Positions 55,565 through 64,000 of a DNA stretch of 64,000 nt are shown piece after piece. The position numbers were made by a program, and so were the translations under genes. Within the stretch, counting starts at the first letter, position 1. Each line of letters opens with the position of its first letter. The DNA is from Hirsutella rhossiliensis. Taxonomy: Eukaryota > Ascomycota > Sordariomycetes > Hypocreales > Ophiocordycipitaceae. The DNA lies in the NCBI RefSeq assembly GCF_020360975.1, contig NW_025408674.1, forward strand, positions 1,302,001 to 1,366,000. Direction: 5' to 3'. The notes under the pieces are model-generated. The model saw only the letters and a program-made list of their open reading frames with translations, was not told the DNA's origin and made no database searches.

Positions 55565-58500
55565 CTTACTCCTTTTAAGCTAGGAAATTAACTACTTATA
55601 CCTTTAAAATTCCTTATCGAAATACCCAATTAAAATTCCTTTCGAAAATCCCCTTAACGACCTTTTCTACCTTCCTACGCTCTTAAACTCCCGCTTAGAC
55701 TTCTCGATCCCTATAAACGAAATAATACCGAATTTATATAAAATAAGTAGATAGAAAGAATATAAATTCTCTAGACTTAAGGGAAATTTAAATTATACTC
55801 TTTAAACTATAAGGATAAGAGCTATCCTTACTAAGGAAAAGCTTATCGCTACCTTAGAGTAAGAAAATTATATAAAGACTATAGAAGCTTTATCCTAGAT
55901 TTTTCTTTAAGTTAAAGATAGCCCTTTAATATAAATTAAGCATTTAATAAATACTAAAGCTACTTAAGATAAGCTTATAAAGCTATATAATCCGTTGAAT
56001 TTCTTATCGAATTATTTACTTATAAAGTAGCTTTTTAATCTTAGTCCCTTAGGCTTTAATTTAAAGAAATACCTTTATAAGGTAAAAGAAATCTATAAGG
56101 ATTTAAAATCCTATAATATAGAAATTCTAAAAGTTATCCTTATAGTATAGATTCTTAATTGCCTTAATAAGGAATTTAAAAGCTATATTATAAATATTAT
56201 ATAGAGCCTTAGGTATAATTCTACGGCGTTTACCCTCGAATCCTTAATAGCTAGTCTTTTAAATAAAGCTAAAAGAATAAAGGATATAGATAAATCTTTG
56301 GAGAAAGCCTTCCTAATATAAAGGAAGCCTTAGAAATCCTATAGAAATTCTATAGATACTCCTTATTATAAGGAATATAAAAACCCAAGGTATTTTATAG
56401 TAAATTACTATAAATTATACCTAAATAAGGCTCCCGCTTATTAGGTATTAAATAAAAGAAAAAGGGACGATAGGACTTAAATTTCTAAGAAGAGAAAATC
56501 TTCTTCTTTTTCTTCTTCTAAGAAGAAATCCCCTTTTAATAGCATTTCTACTACTAATAAAAAAAGGAAGGCTTAAATTACTAAGCTAAAGTCCGATTCA
56601 CAAGATAGTAATAAGGTCTTAAATATAGCTTTGTAAGAAAATATAGACCTAGATATTAACCTTATAGACCTTTCTAGGGCTCCGACCCCTATATAAACGT
56701 CTAAGGATTTAGAGGTAATTTTAACCTCTATAAATACCCCTATAGTAGAAGCTAATAAAGACTCTCTTTTAAGACCTTTAAAAGCCTCGATTCTTAGAAT
56801 AAAGGAATTAGTCTTAAAGGTAAGAGAAGGAGGATTTCCTAGTTATAAGAATAAAAGGATCTTTAATTTTATATATAATACCGGAGCTACTAGGTATATA
56901 GTATCTAATAAGAATTTCCTTATTAACTATAAAGAAATTAAGTCTAAAGTTTACTAGGGAAAAGCTTCCTTTATATTAGTAAAAGGAAAGAGGGACTTAG
57001 TATTTAAGTTCCTATATAGTAGAAAAAGGTATATCCTTTAAGACTACTTTTATATACCCGAATTAAGGGTAAATATACTATCTTAATCTTATTTTAATAA
57101 TACCTATGCCTTAATAAAAGGAAATAAAGTCCTTTTATTAGATAATAAGGCTAAGGTCCTTACTAAAGGATTTCTTAGAAATAAATTATATTATATTCCT
57201 ATAGAACCTTTATTAAAAAGCTAATTAATCCTTATTACGTTTTTAAAAGTAAAGGATATAGATTTTTATACTTAGCACTTACGCTTAGGGTATATAAATA
57301 ATAAGGCTATTTTAAAAATATTAAAAAGATATAATAAGGATATAAAAATGCCTTTAAAAGAGGAAAATAAAATAAGGTAATATAAAATATATATTAAAGC
57401 TAAAGCAACGAATAAGGTTAATAAATAACCTTTATATAAGTCTTATTCTTATTTAGAAAAAATAGTATTAGATATTTAAGGGCTAATTAAAGTGCTTACT
57501 TATAATAAATATTACTATTATATTTCTTTCCTAGATATAGGAACCTAATATCTAGAAATATACCTTTTTCGAAAAAAGGGAGAAGCTCTAAATAGGTTCC
57601 TAGAATTTAAAAATAGGGTAGAAAATAACCCTAAAAATACTAAGATTAGAGAAGCATTTTCTAATAATACTAAAGAATTTATATATAAAATAAAGCTCTA
57701 TTACGAAAAAGAAGGAATTACCTTTAATTTTAGTCCTCCTAGGATACTAGAATCTAATAGTAGAATAGAAAGAATAAATCGTACTATATTAGAAAAAGTA
57801 CGAGCTCTTTTATTTACTACTAGGCTTCTTAAATATCTATAGGGAGAAGCTATTTTAATAGCTACCTATTTATATAATAGATTACCGTATTCTATAATAG
57901 GATTTAAAAGTCCTATAGAAAAGAGGGATAATATAATACTACCCTTTAAGACCTTAAATAAAATTAAGACCTTGGAAGCCTTATATATTATAAGAATAAA
58001 GACCTTAAAGATAAGCTAGATAATAAAGCTTTTAAGGGAATAATAGTAGGCTATTTAGAAAATATATATAAAATCTAGGAATTTTCTAAGAGAAAGATTA
58101 CTATCTTTAAAGATATTACTATACTAGAAAATAAATTTATAAAAAATCTAGAAATCTCTAGTAGTAATAATACCTTTAATTTTAATTCTATTCTAAATAA
58201 AGATAAGCTAGAAAGCTATATCCCTATAAAGGAAGCTACTAAAGAACCTAGAGATAAAAGTCCCTTACCCTCTATAAAAGAAGAGTCTCTAAATAATAAT
58301 CCTATTCCTACTACTAGTAAAATAGTAGTAGAATTACTTAAGAAGCTAGAAGGGTTTAATTTTAACTATATCGAATACCTTAATATTAATTTATTTCTAA
58401 ACTATAATTTTATAGAGTTAATTCTAGCTAGTATAGAAAATTAAGATCTAAAAATTTTAAAGACCTATAAATAGGTAATAAATAGCCCTAAAGTAGTATT

Positions 58501-60481
58501 TTAGAAAGATACTATAATTAAGGAAATTATCTAGCTAATTAAATATAAAACTTAGGAATTTTCCTACCTCCTTAAGGATAGGGAGGCTATAAGAGGCCGC
58601 TAGGTCTATACTATTAAGAAGGATAGTTAAAATAATATAATAAAATATAAAGCCCGTTTTATAATATAGGGATTTAAGTAGATCTATAGCTTAGATTTCC
58701 TAGATACCTTCTTAACTACGGCTAGACCTAAATCTATTAGAATTCTACTTATTTTAGCTATTATCTACGAATTTAAAGCTTTATAAATAGATATAATAAA
58801 TGCCTTTATATATACCGATATAGATAGCGAAGTATATATCGATCTTCCTATAGGCTACGAAGAATACGCTCTTAAAGAATATTATTTAAAATATAGATTA
58901 GCTTATAGAGCTAAAGGAATTAAATTAACTAAATTCCTAGACCTATATAAAACCGGTTAAATTAAAGCAAAGCTAAAGAAAGTATTATATAGCCTAAAAT
59001 AAAGTCCTAAGCTTTAGTATAATTATTTAAAAATTATACTAAATAATCTTAGATTTCTTCCTCTTTTAATAGATAAAGGAGTATTTATAAATAAGGACTA
59101 TAGTATAGCCTTAGTAATTTACGTCGACGACTTTCTTATAGTAGGGCCCTTTAAATCTATAATAAAAGAAAGATTATTTAAAGAATTATCTAAATTCTTA
59201 GATTTTACTATCTTAGGAGATATAAAAGACTTCTTAGGTCTAAATATTATAATAAACCGAGAAAATAAAGAGCTATATATATCCTAAGAAAATTATACCT
59301 TAAATAAATTAAAGGAATTTAATAAAGAAGGTTTAGGAACTTTAAATTTACCCGCTATAGTAGGCTTTAAGCTTATAAAAGTAAAGGAATTACCTTTTAA
59401 GGAAGATATATTATAATTTTAAAAAGAAATAGGATCTCTATTATACTTAGCCTTATTTACTAGGCAAGATATCTTATATTCTATAATTTCCTATACTAGA
59501 TTTATAGCTAAGCCTAACTAGATATATTTTAAGGCTTTAAATATAATTTAGAAGTATTTAAATAAATTCCCTAGCTTAAAGATTAAATATAATTATAATA
59601 TCCCTTTTACCTATTTATATATAAAGGGTTTTACTAACTCTAGCTAAGCGTTGGATTTAACGGACGGAAAATCCTTTTCTAGTTACTATTTTTATATATA
59701 TAATAATATAATAAGCTAGGCTTACTTTAAGTAGAAAGCTATTGCCCTTTCTACTTATAAAGTAAAGTATATTAGCCTTAGGGAGGTAAATAAAGAAGCT
59801 ATTTATTTAAATATACTTTTTAAAAATATTACTAAGGATCTATCTATTAAGATTCTTAATACTATACCTCTTATTTTAACGGATAATACTACTACTATTA
59901 AATTAGTAGAAAATCCGGAATTTTATAAAAGGTCTAAGTATATAAGATTAGCCTATTACTATACTAAAACTAGTATAAGAGAAGGGGAAATTAAAGTTTT
60001 TTATATTAAATTAAAAGATAATATAGCTAATATTTTATAAAGGAATTAAGACCTAGATTACTCTATAAATTTAAAGACGGTCTATCCTTAATATAAGTTC
60101 CTAAGTAATTAAAAGGGGTTTTTAGATATTTCTTATACTTTTTATATCTTTCCCTTACTAGGTTTTTCCTTTTTAGGTTTCCTAAAGAAATATTTACTAG
60201 GTTTTTATCTATTAAGATTTTCCTAGTAATAATAAGTTTTACCTTATATAAGGTTATCCTATAAATAATTATTATAACTATAGATTTTTCCTACTATAGG
60301 TTTTTCTATTAGTATATACCTAAGGATTTTTTTTTCTTAAGAAAGAATAGGTTTTTATATATCCTATTAAGGTATAAGAATAGTTTTCCTATATTAGGTT
60401 TTTACCCTATATATATACTACTATAAATAAATTAGTAAAGAGTATATAAATCTACTCTTTAAGGGAGGCTATAAGGAATAG

Positions 60482-61037
60482 TACTCCTACTATAAATAAA
60501 GTAGCTATAATATACTCTCCTAATTATATAAGCTAATAAGTAGTATATTAATTATAAATAAAACCTTATCCTATAAAGTAAGAATCGCTCGTTATTTTAT
60601 ATATTATTATATATTAAACGGGTTACTAGTTATCGTATAATCGGGAATCGAAGGAATAGAGCTAGCTTAGAATACTAGCTAAGACCTCTTAAGAATACTA
60701 GCACGACTAACCTCCTTTAAATATAAATATTAAAGGAACTAAGATACTTTTAGATTTACTTAAGGTATTATAGAATTTCCTAGTCTTAGGGCTATATAGT
60801 AGCCTAAATCTAGTCTTAAATGGTTCTTCTATTTAGCTATAATTATCTATATAAGATAGTATGTCCGCTAGTAAATAGAGAAAGAATTATTAACTTTAAT
60901 ACCTCTTCTATATACTAATATACTACTAATAAATTCCGTTAAAAATCCTACCTTATACTCCTTCTTCCCCTCTATTACGTAGTCTTATATAATTCCTTAA
61001 TTTCCTAAAATTCTGCTTTTACTTATATACCTTAAGA
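60482..61037 (+). repeat. 3' LTR of Copia B
   Basis: 556 bp. Begins TACTCCTACTATAAATAAAG (TG to TA by RIP) and ends CCTTAAGA. Confidence 0.9.
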
Positions 61038-63403
61038 GCTAGAAGGTAGCGGGCGCTCCTAAGAGGCCGAAGGGCGTTATAAGCTACTTAAATAAGCTAT
61101 AGCGTATATAAAACGCCGTCTTTTACTCGTTACCCTTTAAGATCTATACCTTATAGAACGCTTATTTTATATCTAGCTTCGTAAACTACTTTGCCTTTAA
61201 AAGGTTATAGAGTATATCTAAGATTAAGGGTAAGGGGTAGCGGTCTAGCCTTATAATTATATTTAAAGCCCTATAGTTATAATAGAACTATATCCCGCCC
61301 CTTAGTTTACGTATAAATAAGACTAGCGCTCTTACTTTAAAGCTACTTACTTAAATAAAACCCTTATTTAGGAGGTCTCTTAGCGTTTTCTTTAGTACTA
61401 GTAGCTCCGCGTATAATATACTATATAGCGGTCTAAATAGTATAGGTAGTTCCTACTCTTTCTTATTAGTATAGAGTACGATCTTATAGTCTACCCCTAG
61501 CTTATATAAGTTAAGCTTATCTGCTTCTTAGGACTTAAATAGTAATAGGAGGTTATAAAAGCGCTCCGGTATCTACTACTATAGCTTAAAGGGCGACTTT
61601 AGCTTCTTTGCTTAGAGGGCCTTATCGATATCCGCTAGGCTAACTATATAGACCGCTATATTAGCCGCTACCTAGCCTTCCTCCCGCTTTAACTATTATA
61701 TAGTTCCTATAAAGATAAAGGTAAGGACTTCTTATACTAAGTATAAAGCTCGTACGCTTAGTCCTATACTTATAGAACTATTATTATAGCGGACCTACTA
61801 TTATATAGGCCTAAACTATAGCTTCTTTTAATATAGAACTAAGTATAACTCTATATATAATAACTAGGGTTTCCTAAAAATTAAGGGAAACTTTAGTTAA
61901 GGGATTATATAGGCTACGATAAGCTTATAGTAACTATTAACCTCTATAGCTAGCTATATAATGCCCTTAATTACTATACCCTCTATCGCGCCTAAGGTGC
62001 CCTTTACTTACCTTAAGGCGATCTTTTCTACTAGTACTTATATCTTTTATATAAGCGCCTCGTTAACTATAGTATAGTACTAGTAGCCCTCGTCTATAAA
62101 TACGGCGATAGGTAAGGAGTTATTAACTATAACCTATATTAAAGTAGGCTCCTCTTTTATATAAGTAGATAATTCCTCTTTCTCCTTTACTAATACTAGT
62201 AATTAAGGCTCTAGAGCCTATCTTTACTTTAGAGCTACTTTTTTCCCTTTAGGCCTAAGGGAGTAGAGTCCTTTTCGTTATTTAAGGTAAGGAGTAGTTC
62301 TATCTTTACTACTTAAACTATTATAGGCCGCTTAGCTAAAAGGAAAGGGCATTTTAATATAAAGTATATAGACGCGCTATAATATAGGTAGCGGCCGTTA
62401 GCCTTCCTTTTCCCGATTTCCTTACTTATTACTTACTATACCTATTACTTAGAGAGCGAGATAGTATAAAGGATATTCGAAAATAACTTCCTACTACGTT
62501 TAGCTCGGTCTATATAAGTAGCTAATATTAAGGTATCTCCGTTAATATTAATAGTTAGCTATTCCTTTTATAAAGGGGCAGTAATCCTATTACTACTATA
62601 TAGCGTATACTTATAAAGCTTTTAAAAATATAGCGTTTACTTATAGCCCTATACTACCTTTATTAACTAGCTTATATACTTACTATAGTTAATAAGTATA
62701 ATTATAGGGATAAGTAGCTCTTATAAGGCTAGCGTAATTAAGTTCTATAACTATATAAGCTTTGCGCTATCTTCCTATACTATAGTTCCCGCTACTTATA
62801 AGAGCGTCTCTTCGAAGTTAAGGAGGAATTTACTAAAGGTCTACCCGTTCCTTTACTTAAGGGTCTATAGCCTATCCTATACCTTCTCCCGCTCCTATAT
62901 ATTACTAAACGTATATATAAGGTATTAAAAGAAGTCCTATAGGTCGTGTTTACCTTTAAGGCCGCCCTTATCTTAGAATCTAGAGATCCGCTATATTTAA
63001 GGCTCTAGTAGCGTATAGAGGAGCGAATACTACGCTATATTATAATAGCCGTTTAGGCCCTATTTCTTATCTATTATAAACTTTATCTATAGCCGGCTAA
63101 GGAAGAAGTAAAAGGACTTAGGCTTACTATCCTAAGTTAGCTAAGGAAGCGGCTTCTATATCGGTAGTGCCGCCGCCGTAACTAGTATTACTAAGGTTAT
63201 AGGGGTTAACGCTAGTTTTATAGACGGCTCCCTTAGCATAGCGAGAACCTTATTCTTTTTACTAGCCGTCGCGCTTTTAATCGCTTTTAAGATAGCTATA
63301 ATACTTCTTATCTACCTAAGGGGTAGCGAGGTGCTTCCTTAAGGAAGCGGCACCCTTTTTAAGGAGATATCTATTAGATCTATTAGTTAATAGCTTATAC
63401 TAT

Positions 63404-63589
63404 TATAAAGTAAGTAGAGGCGTATATATAAGTACTATCTATAGGATAATATTAATAAGCTATATAGAGCTCTTTTATATATAGCTAGCCTGCCCCTATA
63501 CTTATAAGATCCGGCCCTTTATATATAACTATATAGCTTAGGCCGCGGCCTAAGCCTATTACCTATAATAGTTAAAGACTCTTATAATA
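63404..63589 (-). repeat. 5' LTR of Gypsy
   Basis: 186 bp, paired with 50,553-50,740. Confidence 0.88.
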
Positions 63590-64000
63590 GCTATTAAAAT
63601 AGCTTCTTTCTATAAATATTTTAAAAGCTTAGTAGTAAATAAAAGAGCTTATACTTTTTCTAATATAGTACGATTTATTCTTTTTATTCTACTATTAGAT
63701 TTTAGTATCCTAAGAAGACTAGAATTAAAAGTAATCCCTTCTTTTTTATAATAGAGCTTTATTTTATATATAAATTCTTTAGTATTATTAGAAAATACTT
63801 CTTTAATCTTAGTATTTTTAAGGTTATTTTCTACCCTATTTTTAAATTCTAGGAACCTATTTAGAGCTTCCCCCTTTTTTTAAAGTAGGTATATTTCTAG
63901 ATATTAGGTTCCTACGTTTAGGAAAGAAATATAATAGTAATATTTATTATAGGTAAGCACTTTAATTAGCCCTTAAATATCTAATACTATTTTTTCTAAA

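Larger units (their letters stand above)
54995..61037 (+). mobile_element. Copia element B (plus strand), complete, nested in Gypsy
   Basis: 6.04 kb with 556-bp LTRs (54,995-55,550 and 60,482-61,037). GTTATAAGCCCGG at 55,552-55,564 is a half-tRNA(iMet)-type primer site with one RIP change; the purine tract TTTAAGGGAGGCTATAAGGA precedes the 3' LTR. Internal remnants read in order: Gag-like (55,600-56,500), a Ser/Lys-rich region, integrase (HLRLGY, about 57,280; FLDIGT and the second motif SNNTKEF to about 57,670; RIERINRTILEKVRALLF, about 57,765), RT (ARPKSIRILLILAI, NAFIYTDIDSEVYIDLP, YVDDFLIVG at about 59,125) and RNase H (59,870-60,050). Stops are almost all TAA/TAG from RIP. The flanks are Gypsy RT on both sides; I could not find an exact 5-bp target duplication. 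Confidence 0.88.
50553..63589 (-). mobile_element. Gypsy element (minus strand), about 7 kb, split by Copia B
   Basis: Short LTRs at 50,553-50,740 (3') and 63,404-63,589 (5'), flanked by an exact 5-bp duplication GCTAT (50,548-50,552 and 63,590-63,594). Inside the 3' LTR edge is a polypurine tract, TTAAGGGAGGG on the minus strand. Minus-strand remnants: gag/protease region (about 63,400-61,900), RT (GNE.KTAFYIRYSLF, LITPFGLLGAPATF, about 61,150-61,040), resuming at 54,990 after Copia B with RYINNVL, FLDKFASIYIDNILIYI, NYYKIFIKGFSYI, RNase H (ALKGTLS, ERNYAIYDKEILAIIRYLKQ, about 54,380-54,300), then integrase/chromo-like sequence down to about 52,250. Only the 3' segment 51.0-52.2 kb does not fit Gypsy coding sequence; see the antisense block. 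Strongly RIP-mutated. Confidence 0.88.
38640..64000. other. RIP-mutated AT-rich block
   Basis: From here CpA and TpG are nearly absent while TpA is very common. CpG persists, so the loss is specific. This is the outcome of repeat-induced point mutation (C to T at CpA on either strand), a process of Pezizomycotina acting on duplicated DNA. Hardly any ORF over 60 codons survives in 25 kb. Severity varies: 38.6-42.3, 48.5-51 and 55-61 kb are most altered; the Copia element at 42.3-48.5 kb and the Ala-rich block at 51.2-52.2 kb keep more G+C. Everything in the block is retrotransposon-derived or unrecognisable. Confidence 0.9.
41110..64000 (-). mobile_element. Copia element A (minus strand), twice interrupted, cut by window end
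   Basis: Runs from its 3' LTR (41,110-41,665) through 41,666-42,280, 48,544-50,552 and 63,590-64,000. These segments align in order with the reverse of Copia B (54,995-61,037): RNase H (IDNTTTIKLVENPEFYKRSK, 42,255-42,090), RT (about 49,300), integrase (63,660-64,000). The polypurine tract TTTAAGGGAGGCTATAAAAA directly precedes the LTR on the minus strand. By comparison with B about 2.4 kb of its 5' end lies beyond the window. Insertions: the Copia element at 42,281-48,543 and the Gypsy element at 50,553-63,589. Heavily RIP-mutated and inactive. Confidence 0.85.

Noticed and set aside
54985..61045. 5-bp target duplication of Copia B
   Set aside because: AACGG on the left and GCTAG on the right do not match; RIP or small deletions may have erased it.
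1..64000. CRISPR arrays, rRNA genes or telomeric repeats
   Set aside because: The direct repeats present are minisatellites or LTRs without unique spacers of constant size. No rRNA-like sequence and no TTAGGG array seen.

Overview
The window looks like a transposon-dense, gene-poor stretch of a filamentous ascomycete (Pezizomycotina) nuclear genome. The reasons are short spliceosomal introns (about 50-75 nt, with TACTAAC/CTGAC-type branch sites), fungal-type Pogo, MULE, Crypton, Tad-like LINE, Copia and Gypsy elements, and DNA from about 38.6 kb onward that has the signature of repeat-induced point mutation (RIP): CpA/TpG almost gone, TpA everywhere. I cannot name the species from the sequence.

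Left part (1-38,640, ordinary base composition). 1-2802 is a Helitron Rep/PIF1-like helicase broken by several frameshifts. An intact MYND-finger gene follows on the minus strand (2880-3614). Next come a Pogo/Tc1-mariner element with matching inverted repeats and a TA duplication (3943-6118), a 980-bp non-autonomous inverted-repeat element with an exact 8-bp target duplication (6608-7587), and a MULE with 101-bp inverted repeats (7613-12546). A second Pogo element (10302-12409) sits inside the MULE transposase gene. 12.8-15.7 kb holds the frameshifted remains of a Ser/Thr/Pro-rich single-pass membrane protein. 16-21 kb has a 15-bp minisatellite, a 120-bp hairpin, a MADS-like small ORF, a small secreted-protein candidate, a chromo-like ORF and copies of a TATA-containing repeat. 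22.0-23.3 kb is a decayed MFS sugar/quinate-type transporter. 24.1-25.9 kb is a second Helitron helicase fragment, split by a tRNA-derived SINE with exact 12-bp target duplications. 26-28.8 kb is a mosaic of Tad-like LINE, MULE and a possible solo LTR. A second solo LTR lies 15 bp beyond the stop codon of a decayed nuclear-protein gene (31.0-33.1 kb). 34.8-37.5 kb is a multi-exon Crypton tyrosine recombinase with two GC-AG introns.

Right part (38,640-64,000, AT-rich). This is one set of nested retrotransposons with almost no open reading frame. A minus-strand Copia element (A, 41,110 to beyond the window end) is interrupted twice: by a complete plus-strand Copia element of another family (42,281-48,543) and by a minus-strand Gypsy element (50,553-63,589). 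That Gypsy is itself split by a plus-strand Copia element (B, 54,995-61,037) of the same family as A. An older Copia-like integrase fragment lies at 39.0-40.8 kb. The 3' part of the Gypsy carries, on the opposite strand, a GC-rich Ala-rich coding block with its own TATA box, pyrimidine tract and intron-like signals.

Very little here looks like functioning host biology. The MYND gene is the only convincingly intact conserved gene. The value of the window lies in the resolvable insertion history (exact TSDs, reconstructable junctions), the SINE, the Crypton GC-AG introns, the Gypsy antisense unit, and the pattern of CpA sites that survived RIP.
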